From NCBI RefSeq assembly GCF_030232885.1, contig NZ_JASPGD010000001.1:323399-387398 (forward strand): 64,000 nt of DNA. The letters run 5' to 3'. The translations under genes and the position numbers were made by a program. Positions 38,914 through 48,325 of the stretch are shown in pieces (the stretch's first letter is position 1; each line of letters opens with the position of its first letter). The notes under the pieces were generated by a model that ran no database searches, was not told the DNA's origin, and saw only the letters and a program-made list of their open reading frames with translations. The DNA is from Corynebacterium sp. MSK297 (lineage in GTDB: Bacteria; Actinomycetota; Actinomycetes; Mycobacteriales; Mycobacteriaceae).

Positions 38914-38944
38914 GAACCCGCGTCTTCTTGGAAGACGCGGGTTC
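38914..38944 (-). terminator. Terminator downstream of the first NlpC/P60 gene
   Basis: A 14-bp perfect stem (GAACCCGCGTCTTC with its complement) closes a three-base loop and is followed on the minus strand by TTTG. It lies 36 bases past the stop at 38981 and separates that gene from glk. Confidence 0.85.
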
Positions 38945-38980
38945 GAAACAACGAAAGGATTGCCGTTAGTTAGTCGTTAA

Positions 38981-40018
38981 CTAGTAGCGGGAAGCTCCAG
39001 TAATCGGCATGGAGTCATACGGAACGACCTGGACGGGAACACCATAGGTAGAGGCATGCACTACCTTGCCGTCACCGATATACATACCGACGTGAGTGGT
39101 ACCAGGGTAATAACCGATGATATCGCCGGGTTGCAGTGCATCGAGTGATACCGGGGCACCTCCGGATAGTTGTGCCTGAGAGGTACGCGGGATGCTCTTG
39201 CCCTGCTGTTGATAAGCCCAATGCATCAGGCCAGAACAGTCAAAGGAGTCAGGGCCTGCCGCACCCCAGTTATAGGGCATTCCAAGTCGAGTCAATGCAG
39301 CTCCGGAGGCCCCAGATCCTGCAGCGCTCAAAAGAGCTTCGCCGGCAGCTGTGAGGTTTGCCGAGCCACCACCGCCAAGAGCTGTCCGCTCCTCCTCACT
39401 CAGAGCGTTGACACGCGCTTCCAAGTCTGCGATGTCAGATTCCAAAGCGTCGCGCTGCTCTTGCAGCCGACCGCGTTGGATTTCCAGATCAGTCTTGTGG
39501 AAAATCGCTTCCTGGAGCTTAGCATTAGCCTTGCTGGCGCTCCGAGCGGATGCTTTCACTTCGTCCTGCAGTCGTTGAATCTCATCGGTGGCTCCACGAG
39601 ACAAAGAATTCAAGAACGCTTGACGATCAATCATTTCCTGGGGGCTTCCTGAAGCCAACACCGCTGAAGCGTCATCGATGGAAGTTCCGGTCTGCTTTGC
39701 TTGCGCAATCCGGTCTACTGTCTGTTGCAGTGTTTGGCGTGCGTCCGCCGCCTGAGCTGCCTTCGCAGCGGCGTCGGCACTAAGGGAATCAAGCTGCGCG
39801 ACACGCAAGGAACGCTCCTCTAAAACGCCCTCAAGATTTTTCAGTTCCTCGTGCTTGCGGGAAAGCTCGAATCCCTTCGTTTCGATGTCATGTTTGACGG
39901 TTTCAATGTCGTCTGCAGACGCTGACGGAGTACTGAATGCGCCTCCCCCGAGAATAAGGGCGGAAGCAGTTGCGATGGCTAGGAGGCGCTGGCGTGACCG
40001 GAAAGCACTAGAAATCAT
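38981..40018 (-). CDS. Secreted NlpC/P60 peptidoglycan hydrolase with coiled-coil region (RipC-like)
   Basis: A 345-residue exported hydrolase. A Sec signal peptide (RQRLLAIATASALILGGGAFSTPSASA, cleaved near residue 35) precedes a long coiled-coil region (about 36-215) and a C-terminal NlpC/P60 domain with the catalytic Cys in SFDCSGLMHWAY, His in TTHVGMYIG and His in KVVHAST. Coiled-coil plus NlpC/P60 proteins such as RipC cleave stem peptides at division and are activated by FtsEX in actinobacteria. It is followed by a terminator and preceded by 86 bases after the second NlpC/P60 gene. Confidence 0.93.
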   Translation of the reverse strand: MISSAFRSRQRLLAIATASALILGGGAFSTPSASADDIETVKHDIETKGFELSRKHEELKNLEGVLEERSLRVAQLDSLSADAAAKAAQAADARQTLQQTVDRIAQAKQTGTSIDDASAVLASGSPQEMIDRQAFLNSLSRGATDEIQRLQDEVKASARSASKANAKLQEAIFHKTDLEIQRGRLQEQRDALESDIADLEARVNALSEEERTALGGGGSANLTAAGEALLSAAGSGASGAALTRLGMPYNWGAAGPDSFDCSGLMHWAYQQQGKSIPRTSQAQLSGGAPVSLDALQPGDIIGYYPGTTHVGMYIGDGKVVHASTYGVPVQVVPYDSMPITGASRY

Positions 40019-40104
40019 GCGTTGAGTAACTTTCTTTATGATTCGAGTAGACCAACGGCAATACTAGCGCTATGCACAGCGCAATGGCTAGTCCTGCCTT
40101 CTGC

Positions 40105-40701
40105 TTAGAAACGTACGGCTGAGTGGATAGGCTGGAAGTGCAGTGGACGCTCGCCAACCGGACTGCCGGAGTTCAAGGCGTCAATGATGGTGCCGTGGCC
40201 GGTGTAGATACCAACGTGCGAAGCGCCACCGTAGTACGCAATGATGTCTCCGGGTTGCAGAGCGTCCAAGGATACTGGAGTTCCACCTGCAGCCTGAGCC
40301 TGCGAGGTACGGGGAATGTTCACACCTGCCTGCTGGTATGCCCAGCTAGTAAGACCAGAGCAGTCGAAAGAGTTAGGACCTGCAGCACCCCAGGCATATG
40401 GGCTACCGACTACGGAGCGTGCCGCGTCAACGATTTGCTGACCTTTCGAACTTACAGCATTCTGCGCAACCTGAACCGGGTTGGTTCCGTGTGGAGCTGG
40501 GGCCGGGGCGTTGTTCAGGAACTCCTGAGCACCGGGGATGTTTTCAACGCCAGGAACATCCACAGTGAAGTTGGTGTACGGGATAGTGAACTCAGCAGCG
40601 GTTGCCATTCCTGGCGCCATCATGGTTGATCCGACTACAACAGCGGATGCAGCAGCTACACGACGCTTGGTGGACAGGGTCTGCTTACGGTGTTTAGCCA
40701 C
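40105..40701 (-). CDS. Secreted NlpC/P60 peptidoglycan hydrolase (short)
   Basis: A 198-residue exported protein. The signal peptide spans about residues 1-36 (basic start, hydrophobic core, MATAA cleavage region). A 55-residue linker leads to an NlpC/P60 domain with the Cys in SFDCSGLTSWAY and His in ASHVGIYTG; the third polar position appears as Asp (IIDALN) where the neighbour has His. The two paralogues are very similar between their GSPYAWGAAGP and LQPGDII blocks. The GTG start has GGAG eight bases upstream. A 705-base intergenic region precedes it. Confidence 0.93.
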   Translation of the reverse strand: MAKHRKQTLSTKRRVAAASAVVVGSTMMAPGMATAAEFTIPYTNFTVDVPGVENIPGAQEFLNNAPAPAPHGTNPVQVAQNAVSSKGQQIVDAARSVVGSPYAWGAAGPNSFDCSGLTSWAYQQAGVNIPRTSQAQAAGGTPVSLDALQPGDIIAYYGGASHVGIYTGHGTIIDALNSGSPVGERPLHFQPIHSAVRF

Positions 40702-41301
40702 GAAATATTCTCCAAAATCGGTTGAGTGTGCACTACAGTTTTCGGTAGTTTCTGCTCAGAGCATCTTCTGTCTCGGCGTTGAGAGCCGGATGCCTGACTT
40801 AATGTCACAGATAGGTTACGAAATGACAACAAACGTTGTCTAATCGAGTACCGAAATTACAACCGTTATCGACCTGTTATCTAGACGTTGCAATATTGAC
40901 ATCGCAACGAGCACGACTGCGTCGCACTGAAACGAACGTGGAAAATAAGGGAAAAACAATCGAATAAGCAGGGGTTTCAGTAGCTGAGAGCAGATCGCTA
41001 CGATAAAACCACCAATAGGCAAAGAGCATGCCATTTAAAAAAATTCAATTGGGATGACATTAGTCACATATGTAGTTATTGCAAGAAATTCTTGCCTTGA
41101 GCGCTATTAGCAACGTGTCATTATCATGTCGACAAAACTTCGGTTGACGCTAAACCGCACCGTCTCGAGATGTAATAGCTGCGGTCATTTCGTCTGAAAA
41201 CTGGGTTAAGTCAAAACAGTCAAGGGCCCGCACCGGTGTGGCAGCCAACTTCGGCACTGCGTTGTTGGCGGGTTTTGCCCGACTTGATACTCCATAAACA
41301 C
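40702..41301. other. Long intergenic region upstream of the NlpC/P60 genes
   Basis: Six hundred bases without a supported gene. On the minus strand, close to the NlpC/P60 start, GGCATC and GATGC flank a nested CGGC/GCCG hairpin (about 40769-40803), a possible structured leader. At 41217-41286 GTCAAGGGC-CCGC and GCGGG-...GCCCGACTTGA form an interrupted inverted repeat. A candidate CRP-like site lies at 41053-41068. No ribosome-binding site with a convincing frame was found. Confidence 0.5.
41053..41068. promoter_or_regulatory. Possible GlxR (CRP-type) binding site
   Basis: Read on the minus strand, TGTGACTAATGTCATC has one perfect TGTGA half-site and a TCA-only second half compared with the GlxR consensus TGTGA-N6-TCACA. 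GlxR is known to regulate NlpC/P60 and Rpf genes in C. glutamicum, but the site is about 350 bases from the gene start, so the call is weak. Confidence 0.3.
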
Positions 41302-41342
41302 AACACTCCCCGCCTCTAGAAGTCCTAGAGACGGGGAGTGTT
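41302..41342 (-). terminator. Terminator of the ctaE-qcrCAB operon
   Basis: An 18-base stem (AACACTCCCCGCCTCTAG against its complement with one mismatch) with a five-base loop lies 65 bases past the qcrB stop. It is followed by GTGTTTATGG on the minus strand, so the T-run is weak although the stem is strong. Confidence 0.8.
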
Positions 41343-41406
41343 CGGCGTATTTGGCGATAAGCCTAGGCGCGTTGAGGTTTCACCCGAAATTATGAAATCG
41401 GGTTAC

Positions 41407-43035
41407 TTAGTCATCGAGAAGTCCCTTCCGACGATCGGTCTCACGGTTGGCCTCATTGAGGCGGCGAAGCATTTCTGCTTCTTCCTCGTGATTGTCGTGC
41501 TCGATGCGACGCCTACGATCAGCAACGTCATCCGGGTCCGGGCTGAACACACCGGAAGCGTTTTGGTCTGCGTAGCCAAGCTTGTTTAATTGCTTTGGAA
41601 CAGCGGCACCAGCGTACTCCAGCGGGATTGGGTCACCATGCTCGTCAACAGGACCCAGCGGTTGGTGCACCTCAATAAATGCACCGTTAGGCAGCTGTTT
41701 AATAGTCCCGGTCTCGATACCGTGTTCAAGTACCTCGCGGTCGGATCGCTGCAATGAAACGCAGATGCGATAGGTCACGAAGTAAACCAGTGGAGGGAGC
41801 ACCACCAAACCGATGCGGCCAAACCAGGTCATTGCATTCAGCGAAATATTGAAGAAGTGTGCAACGTGGTCGTTACCACCGGAAATGGTGACCAGCAGGA
41901 AGAAAGTGATGGCCATTGCACCGATCGCCGTGCGAGCAGGGACGTCGCGGGGACGTTGCAGAAGGTTGTGGTGGGCATCGTCGCCCGTAGCTTTCTTCTC
42001 CAGTGCTGGGTAGGCAAAAAGCAAGATGACCATGACGCCACACATGAGAGCAACCCAGAATGCGGATGGGATTGTTTTGCCACCGATGTAGAGCTCCCAG
42101 GCGGGCATAATACGTGCCACACCGTCAGTCCAGAGCATGTAAACGTCCGGCTGCGACCCTGCAGATACCTGCGATGGGTTGTACGGTCCAATGGTCCAGA
42201 AACCGTTGATAGTCAACAAGCCTGCCATCAAGGCCAATACACCGGCGACGATCAAGCCCATACCGATGGCCTTAGTTGCAAAGACCGGCATGATGCGCAC
42301 GCCAACGACGTTGTTCTCAGTGCGTCCGGGCCCTGGCAACTGCGTGTGCTTCTGGTACCAGACGAGCATCAGGTGGGCGGCGATCAGTGCCAAGATAATT
42401 CCTGGGATGATCAAAACATGCAGGATATAGAACCGGTCCAGCATCAGCTCAGATGGGAAGTCGCCGTCGAAAATTGCCCAGTGAATCCAAGTGCCGATGA
42501 TTGGGACACCAAGAATGATGGCGGACATGATGCGCAGGCCGACACCAGACAGCAGGTCGTCCGGCAGGGAGTATCCCATGAATCCTTCAACCATGCCCAG
42601 CATGATGAGAGCACAACCGATGATCCAGTTCGCCTCGCGAGGGCGACGGAACGCACCGGTGAAGAACACGCGTAGCATGTGCGCAACCATAGCCATCATG
42701 AACATCAGCGCTGCCCAGTGGTGCATTTGGCGTACAAACAGACCACCGCGTACTTCGAAAGAAATATCCAAAGCCGTCGCGTAGGCGCGAGACATCTCGA
42801 CACCGTTGAGCGGCAGATAGCCGCCGTCGTAGATAACTTTAGTAATTGATGGGTCGAAGAACAAGGTCAGGTACACGCCGGTCAGCAACAAAATAATGAA
42901 GCTGTACAGGGCGATCTCACCCAGCATGAACGACCAGTGGGTAGGAAAGACTTTGTTGATCTGGGTGCGGACCATCCCAGAGATCGTGTAACGCGAATCG
43001 ACGTTGTCCGCTATTTGTCCAAGTTTATTGCTCAT
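41407..43035 (-). CDS. qcrB: Cytochrome bc1 complex, cytochrome b subunit QcrB
   Basis: QcrB oxidises menaquinol and carries two b hemes in the bc1-aa3 supercomplex. The 542-residue membrane protein has the paired heme histidines in [25 protein letters not shown] and in [21 protein letters not shown], and the quinol-site PDD motif ([10 protein letters not shown]). As in other actinobacteria it has an extended hydrophilic C-terminus of about 120 residues rich in Asp, Glu and Arg. Its ATG overlaps the qcrA stop (TAATG). Confidence 0.97.
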   Translation of the reverse strand: MSNKLGQIADNVDSRYTISGMVRTQINKVFPTHWSFMLGEIALYSFIILLLTGVYLTLFFDPSITKVIYDGGYLPLNGVEMSRAYATALDISFEVRGGLFVRQMHHWAALMFMMAMVAHMLRVFFTGAFRRPREANWIIGCALIMLGMVEGFMGYSLPDDLLSGVGLRIMSAIILGVPIIGTWIHWAIFDGDFPSELMLDRFYILHVLIIPGIILALIAAHLMLVWYQKHTQLPGPGRTENNVVGVRIMPVFATKAIGMGLIVAGVLALMAGLLTINGFWTIGPYNPSQVSAGSQPDVYMLWTDGVARIMPAWELYIGGKTIPSAFWVALMCGVMVILLFAYPALEKKATGDDAHHNLLQRPRDVPARTAIGAMAITFFLLVTISGGNDHVAHFFNISLNAMTWFGRIGLVVLPPLVYFVTYRICVSLQRSDREVLEHGIETGTIKQLPNGAFIEVHQPLGPVDEHGDPIPLEYAGAAVPKQLNKLGYADQNASGVFSPDPDDVADRRRRIEHDNHEEEAEMLRRLNEANRETDRRKGLLDD

Positions 43036-44255
43036 TAGGATTCACGCTCCCAGAAAGCCGGGCCAACTGGCTCGATGAAGTTACCGCGGGCGATGAGGTA
43101 CCCCTCTTCGTCAACGGTGATGGGCAACTGTGGCAAGGCACGAGCCGCAGGACCGAATACGGGCTTTGCATACTGCATTGCGTCGAACTGCGACTGGTGG
43201 CACGGGCACAAAATGCGGTTGGTTTGTGCCTCAAAAAGCGAGGTTGGGCAACCGACGTGGGTACAAATCTTTGAATATGCATAGTAATCGCCGTAGTGGA
43301 AGTCTTCCTGATTCTCCCGTTCGACAACCGCTTTAGCATCGTCATGGCGAAGACGAATTAGCATGACTGCGTTCCGTGGTCCGTGAATGGAATGCATATG
43401 GTTTTCATATACATCGCGCTGTGGATCGTAGCGATCTCCATCGTTGACGTCGTCTTCAGCTAATGGGAATACAGTCTCCATCGCAGCCGCAGACAGGTCT
43501 TCCGGGCGGACACGTACCAGGCGGGAAACACCTTTGGTCTCCCAGTGGTTTCCGGATTGCCCCTCATGGTGTTCAGCAATCGCACCGGTGTCACGCGCCA
43601 AGTAAAGCTTTACGCCCTGATCGTGAAGAGTCCATCCAGAAGTCCACAAAGTTCCATCGCCGTTGTAATTCATCTCATGCCGAACGGCCCAGGGGTTACG
43701 AATCGCACCGCTAAGAGGAGCGATGACAACAAGTCCCGCAAGGATTCCTGCACCGCCAAGCAATCCCTGCAATGCTTTTCGGCGACCAAGGGTCGAAGTT
43801 TGCCAAGCGTCGTTGAGCAAAGCGGTAACCGTCTGCCGATCAACTTCGTCCGAGGGGCCATCGTGCCGGTTTTGCACAGCAATTTCTTCCGGCACCATCT
43901 TTTTAACGATCATCACCACACCGATGCCAAGGCAAAGAATGGCAAGACCAGAAGTGAGGCCAAGCAATGGCGTGTATACGGCGTGCAAGAACTGACCGGA
44001 TTCGCCATGTCCCTTGTAGCCCCATGGCCAGAACAGGTAAACACCGAGGAAAGCGATTGCAGCGACGATGGCTACAGCGAAGAAGACGCCGACAGAAATC
44101 GATGCGCGCTTCTCTGCTGGGTCATTTTCTACCGGGAACCGTTCTTTCCGATATGCGACGGTGACTTCATCGAGTTCCGTACCGAGTTGAGCCAATTCAT
44201 CTTGGCTCATACCCCGAAGCTCTTGTTCCGTGTAATTCTTTTTCTCGTTCGACAT
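43035..44255 (-). CDS. qcrA: Cytochrome bc1 complex, Rieske iron-sulfur subunit QcrA
   Basis: QcrA passes electrons from quinol to the diheme cytochrome. The 406-residue actinobacterial Rieske protein has three N-terminal membrane segments (about 56-77, 95-118 and 165-185) and the C-terminal [2Fe-2S] motifs CTHVGC (about 331-336) and [12 protein letters not shown] 44253-44255 overlaps the qcrC stop; the in-frame extension to 44315 lies within qcrC and was discarded. The gene is translationally coupled on both sides. Confidence 0.97.
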   Translation of the reverse strand: MSNEKKNYTEQELRGMSQDELAQLGTELDEVTVAYRKERFPVENDPAEKRASISVGVFFAVAIVAAIAFLGVYLFWPWGYKGHGESGQFLHAVYTPLLGLTSGLAILCLGIGVVMIVKKMVPEEIAVQNRHDGPSDEVDRQTVTALLNDAWQTSTLGRRKALQGLLGGAGILAGLVVIAPLSGAIRNPWAVRHEMNYNGDGTLWTSGWTLHDQGVKLYLARDTGAIAEHHEGQSGNHWETKGVSRLVRVRPEDLSAAAMETVFPLAEDDVNDGDRYDPQRDVYENHMHSIHGPRNAVMLIRLRHDDAKAVVERENQEDFHYGDYYAYSKICTHVGCPTSLFEAQTNRILCPCHQSQFDAMQYAKPVFGPAARALPQLPITVDEEGYLIARGNFIEPVGPAFWERES

Positions 44256-45148
44256 TAGGTACGCGATCCAATCCACATAGCTGCACCAACCAGAGCGGTG
44301 ATGCCGATGATCCACATGGCCAAGCCTTCAGCAACCGGGCCCAATCCACCTACAGACCAACCACCCGACGAAGGTGACTCTTTCGCGTCTTTAATGAACG
44401 CGATGATGTCTGCCTTCTCGTCGTGGGTCAACTGCCGTTCAGAGAACTTAGGCATGTTCTGCGGACCAGTGAGCATAGCCTGATAGATCTCTTGCTCGTT
44501 GGCAGGGTCCAAAGGAGGTGCAAACTTACCGGACGAGAGCGCGCCGCCGCGACCAGTGAAGTTGTGACACGATGCACAGTTCATCCGGAACAACTCCGAA
44601 CCGCGCGCTATATCTTCTGGCTGAATCTGGCCGTTATAAGAAGAACCGCGAAGTTCCTCCATCGCAATAGTGCCGTCGTCGTTATAGACAAGGTCAGGTC
44701 CCCCACCGTTAGCTGCTACGTACGCGGCCAACGCGAGAGTTTGTTGTTCGGTATAACGCGGGGTTTTCCGCTCTGCCTGTGCGTCGTTGGACATCATAGG
44801 CATACGACCTGAATGCACCTGGAAGTAAACGGAGCCCTCGCCGACGCCAATCAGCGACGGCCCACGATCAGGAACACCCTGCAAGTTGGTTCCGTGACAA
44901 GTAATACATGCAACTTCGTAGATGTCCTTGCCTTCTTGAATCAGAGCTTGGTCATCACGTTGTGCGGTAGCGACTTGCGCTTCCGGGGTCAAAGCGCTGG
45001 CAAGAATACCGGCGCCGGTGAGCCCTACAGACAATGCAGCTGCGCCGGCGAGCGTCCGACGCATCTTGCGTTTACGGCGCGAAGCGCTCGCTTTGCCGAC
45101 AGTCGGGTTTTCCCGTTGCGGCTCTGTGTTCGGGTTGGTATCCATCAT
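44255..45148 (-). CDS. qcrC: Cytochrome bc1 complex, diheme cytochrome c subunit QcrC
   Basis: QcrC replaces separate cytochromes c1 and c by carrying two c-type hemes, passing electrons directly to cytochrome aa3. Two heme sites are seen, CITCH at about residue 80 and CASCH at about residue 190, with a basic N-terminus plus membrane segment (about 33-53) and a C-terminal membrane anchor (about 274-294). Two adjacent ATGs (45148 and 45145) are possible starts after AAAGGG; the second has the better spacing. Ctae lies 64 bases upstream in the same direction. Confidence 0.97.
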   Translation of the reverse strand: MMDTNPNTEPQRENPTVGKASASRRKRKMRRTLAGAAALSVGLTGAGILASALTPEAQVATAQRDDQALIQEGKDIYEVACITCHGTNLQGVPDRGPSLIGVGEGSVYFQVHSGRMPMMSNDAQAERKTPRYTEQQTLALAAYVAANGGGPDLVYNDDGTIAMEELRGSSYNGQIQPEDIARGSELFRMNCASCHNFTGRGGALSSGKFAPPLDPANEQEIYQAMLTGPQNMPKFSERQLTHDEKADIIAFIKDAKESPSSGGWSVGGLGPVAEGLAMWIIGITALVGAAMWIGSRT

Positions 45149-45212
45149 TTCCCTTTAAAATGTCGAGAACGGAAAGTGAAGGGCTGTAGACCGTAATACG
45201 GCTAGCTACGGC

Positions 45213-45833
45213 CTACTGAACGAGATAAATAACGATAAAGACGCCAATCCAGATGACGTCAACGAAGTGCCAGTAATACGAGACTGCCATCGCTGCGGTT
45301 GCCTGAGCGGGGGTGAATTTTGACTTCCAAACCCTAGCCAGAACAATGGCGAAAGCAATAAGACCTGCAGTCACGTGAAGCATATGGAAACCGGTGATAA
45401 TGAAGAACACCGACCCAAACACACTTGCCTGAATGGTCACGCCATGCGAGATCATCTCGTAGTACTCGAACGCGACCATGCCCAAGAACACAACGCCCAG
45501 GGCAATAGTGACGGTGTACCACAAGCGGAGCTTGAACACATCGCCTTTTTCGGCCGCGAATACGCCGAACTGCGAAGTAACGGACGAGGTAATAAGGATG
45601 GCTGTAATGATCGCGCCATAAATCACATTAAGGTGATGGGTTTGCTCACTCCAGTCTCCCGCTTGTCCGTTAGCTCGCGATGTAAACCACATCGCAAACA
45701 ATCCGGCGAAGAACATCAATTCCTGCGACAGGAACACAATCGTGCCGACACTGACCATATTGGGCCGGTTCAGCGACACGACACGTTGTGGTGCTGTCAT
45801 TCCTGGGTTAGTTACTGCGCTCGTCACGTTCAT
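45213..45833 (-). CDS. ctaE: Cytochrome c oxidase subunit III
   Basis: CtaE is the third core subunit of the aa3 oxidase and stabilises the catalytic subunit. The 206-residue protein has five membrane segments, with MVSVGTIVFLSQELMFFAGLFAMWF, GFHMLHVTAGLIAF and the C-terminal SYYWHFVDVIWIGVFIVIYL block of the family. ATG 45831-45833 gives the expected N-terminus (MNVTSAVTNPG); a longer frame to 45875 has no family match. It leads the ctaE-qcrCAB operon, and about 500 non-coding bases precede it. Confidence 0.96.
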   Translation of the reverse strand: MNVTSAVTNPGMTAPQRVVSLNRPNMVSVGTIVFLSQELMFFAGLFAMWFTSRANGQAGDWSEQTHHLNVIYGAIITAILITSSVTSQFGVFAAEKGDVFKLRLWYTVTIALGVVFLGMVAFEYYEMISHGVTIQASVFGSVFFIITGFHMLHVTAGLIAFAIVLARVWKSKFTPAQATAAMAVSYYWHFVDVIWIGVFIVIYLVQ

Positions 45834-46292
45834 TAGTATGCACCGTCCTTTCCTGAATTTCATCTTAGTTCCCACCCATTTTCCCAGGTCACATTAAGCC
45901 AACACCCCAGCTTCCCGGTCAACGGGGGTAGCTAAAATACCCATGAGAATCAGGGAACTTTTTCTTGTTTTTTCCGACTACCTCTATTGGCAGGTCACCG
46001 GGCAATTATCCTCCGCTAAACACGCAGCGTTAGTGGGAGCGGGATTCACACATAACTCAAATCGGGGGTAAGGCGTCACCATTCCACCCCCATAAAGTGC
46101 CGTAACTCACAGCGGGAAAACCACCCAAAATCCCCTGTTCAAACTTTTGTATGCCCCTAAAATTGCGGGAACTTATTCATGATTAAAATCTACCGGAACT
46201 CCCAATGTCGTTTCGTCACTATACGAAAACTGGTCGACGGAGAACACAACAGCTTGCCAGTTAATTAATATGTTATATTGCAGACAGCAAAG
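45834..46292. other. Intergenic region upstream of ctaE
   Basis: About 460 bases without a supported gene. It must hold the ctaE-qcrCAB promoter. TAATGTGACC (minus strand, about 45896-45887) contains one TGTGA half-site only. An AT-rich stretch TTAATTAATATGTTATATT lies at 46261-46279 next to the ctaF terminator. I see no other gene or repeat. Confidence 0.5.
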
Positions 46293-46330
46293 GCGCCCCT
46301 CCCATTCCCATTGCGGAACAGTTGGGGCGC
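46293..46330 (-). terminator. Probable ctaCF terminator
   Basis: GCGCCCC and GGGGCGC form a 7-bp GC-only stem around a long 24-base loop, 31 bases past the ctaF stop, followed on the minus strand by CTTTGCTGT. It is weaker than the other terminators in the window. Confidence 0.5.
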
Positions 46331-46360
46331 TTAGATTAATGCTGCTAAAGCACTGTCATA

Positions 46361-46792
46361 CTAGTGCTTTTCCTTTGGCAGGCCATATTGCAGGCTCAAC
46401 ATAGTGCAAGCCCAGATCAACATGACGCCACCAACCAGAATCAGCCAATAGTACATGAAAATCACGCCAAGGCCGAAAACGAAGATGGAAATAGACATCC
46501 AGAATGGCCACATCGAGCCTGGCGAGAAGAAACCAAGAATGCCGGCGGAATCGGAAATCTCTGCTTCTTCCCAGTCTTCCGGCAACACGTCAGCTCGTGA
46601 TTCAGTCAAGTGCAGATAGACACCAAGCATGATGGCCATCAGCGCAGCCAACAGCAGCGGGACGCCACCTGCCCAATCGTATCGGTGCACCCAGGCGTCG
46701 TCTTCGATCCACACGGTGCCGAAGACGTAGACCACTCCGGAGATTCCGAGGAAGACGGCGATTGCGTAGAACAGTTTCGCACTAGCGCGCAT
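46361..46792 (-). CDS. ctaF: Cytochrome c oxidase subunit IV (actinobacterial)
   Basis: CtaF is the small actinobacterial subunit IV of the aa3 oxidase. The 143-residue protein has four membrane segments (about 6-25, 41-60, 90-109 and 112-131) and the family stretch FFSPGSMWPFWMSISIFVFGLG. AGGAG lies nine bases before the ATG. It follows ctaC by 20 bases, forming the ctaCF operon. Confidence 0.95.
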   Translation of the reverse strand: MRASAKLFYAIAVFLGISGVVYVFGTVWIEDDAWVHRYDWAGGVPLLLAALMAIMLGVYLHLTESRADVLPEDWEEAEISDSAGILGFFSPGSMWPFWMSISIFVFGLGVIFMYYWLILVGGVMLIWACTMLSLQYGLPKEKH

Positions 46793-46812
46793 GTCTGTAT
46801 TCTCCTTTTATT

Positions 46813-47904
46813 TTACAGAGCGGTATTTGGATCCGCAGCGTTATCGCCATCGGCGGTTTCACGAGCGGAATTGAATGGCTTGGTTGAGGTGGCGTAAGGG
46901 GCTTCACCGATCGATGCCAGAGCCTCTGAGTTAGGAGCATCCGGGTTTGCGAGGCGGAACTCCATGTAGTCAGCGAACTTCTCCGGAGATACCGCACGAA
47001 TTTCGAAGTTCATCATCGCGTGGTAAGTACCGCACATTTCGGCGCAGCGTCCAACAAAGGCACCTTCTTCTTGAATTTCTTCAATTTGGAATGCGCGCTC
47101 CTGCTGGTTGTTTTCTGGGTGTGAGTACACATCGCGTTTGAAGAGGAACTCTGGTACCCAGAACGAGTGGGACACGTCGCCGGAAGCCAGACGGAATTCG
47201 ATTGCGGTGTTGGTAGGCAGAACCAACACTGGAATCTCATCCGTAGTACCCAACGTCTCGATCTCGTTGTAGTTCAGGTACGAATTGTCTCCGCTAGAAC
47301 GACCATGAACTGGGTTAGCATTGTCCATATCCTCAGGGTCGTGCTTCGATTTTTCAGCAATCGCGGTGCGCTCTTCATCTTGACCGTCGTAGTCCTGGCC
47401 GTTTGGCGTGAAGTTTCCGCCAACTTCGGCGTAGCCAAACTTCCAGTTCCATTGGAAGGCCGTAACGTCTACCGCGACCTCAGGCTCTTTATCGTTTGCG
47501 ACAACCTTCTGCTGCACCTGAACCGTAAAGAAGAACAGAGCCATAACGATGATGACTGGAATAATCGTCAAAACTAGTTCGACCGGAACGTTGTACTGCA
47601 GCTGTCGTGGGAACTCCCCCCGACCTTTCTTTTTGGCGCGCTTAGCACTCCAACGGAAAATAGCCGTCAGGAACAACGCCCACATGATAATTCCGATAAA
47701 CCAGGCCAGTACCCAGATCCAGATCCAGAAGTTGAACATGGAGTTCGCCTCTGGGGTGACTCCCTCTGGCCAACCCATGTGCAGGAAATTTGAAGCCGCA
47801 GCTGGCGGCTCGACGTCACAAGCGGCCAAACCGACCGTTGCGAGACCTAAGACGCCACCAAGACCTAATTTCCGGCGCAAGCTGCGTTCATTACGCTGTC
47901 CCAC
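46813..47904 (-). CDS. ctaC: Cytochrome c oxidase subunit II (lipoprotein)
   Basis: CtaC carries the CuA site that receives electrons from QcrC. The 363-residue precursor begins with a lipoprotein signal (LGLGGVLGLATVGLAAC), has two membrane segments (about 55-80 and 95-118), and shows the CuA ligands His in VSHSFWVPEF and CAEMCGTYHAMM at about residue 290. A charged insert (YDGQDEERTAIAEKSKHDPEDMDNA region) precedes the CuA domain, as in other corynebacteria. GTG 47902-47904 was chosen as it starts the signal peptide correctly. Confidence 0.96.
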   Translation of the reverse strand: MGQRNERSLRRKLGLGGVLGLATVGLAACDVEPPAAASNFLHMGWPEGVTPEANSMFNFWIWIWVLAWFIGIIMWALFLTAIFRWSAKRAKKKGRGEFPRQLQYNVPVELVLTIIPVIIVMALFFFTVQVQQKVVANDKEPEVAVDVTAFQWNWKFGYAEVGGNFTPNGQDYDGQDEERTAIAEKSKHDPEDMDNANPVHGRSSGDNSYLNYNEIETLGTTDEIPVLVLPTNTAIEFRLASGDVSHSFWVPEFLFKRDVYSHPENNQQERAFQIEEIQEEGAFVGRCAEMCGTYHAMMNFEIRAVSPEKFADYMEFRLANPDAPNSEALASIGEAPYATSTKPFNSARETADGDNAADPNTAL

Positions 47905-48325
47905 GTGTGTTCTGCCTTTCTTTGCACACAATTGTCTGCCTACTGTTATAAGCATTCCTATGTAAGCAGCATAACTCAAATGCGCCGGATTCTTATCAGT
48001 TTCGCAGCAGGCTAACTCCAGCAAACTCGCTAACCTTATGCAGGGATAGCTTCATTGCACTCACCTACGGGGTATGCGCTGCACAATGGGTACCTTTTAG
48101 GCAGCCCTAGACAGCGCACTCTACCCGTTTTGAGATTTCTTATAACCCAGTTCACACGAAAAGAGCTCGGTATCAACCCAAAGTTTCACTCACTTTGAGG
48201 TAAACGGATAAGCCCATGGCGATTGCACGCGCCTTCGTAGCAACTTTCCCCGAATGATTAACCGCTTAATCCCTGTGGGCCGTAAAGTAGTCGGGGCACT
48301 ACACCACCCAGAGGAGAAATTAACA
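47905..48325. other. Divergent promoter region between ctaC and ltsA
   Basis: About 420 bases without a supported gene, containing the promoters of the divergent ctaCF and ltsA units. AAAGTTTCACTCACTTTGAG (48179-48198) is a small inverted repeat. AT-rich segments near 47940 and 48140 could hold -10 elements. Nothing else stands out. Confidence 0.45.

Noticed and set aside
40702..40830. c-di-AMP (ydaO-type) riboswitch upstream of the NlpC/P60 genes
   Set aside because: Such riboswitches are common before cell-wall hydrolase genes, but none of the conserved GGGG-containing core segments could be found on the minus strand.
41128..41199. 23-codon frame with a CxxC pair (ATG at 41128)
   Set aside because: No ribosome-binding site, and such a short frame in a long non-coding gap is expected by chance.
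41857..42675. 272-codon plus-strand frame opposite qcrB
   Set aside because: Complementary-strand shadow of a membrane-protein gene; polar, His/Gln/Asp-rich product without any recognisable motif.
45834..46000. GlxR site in front of ctaE
   Set aside because: Only a single TGTGA half-site is present; the second half does not match, so it is not listed as a regulatory site.
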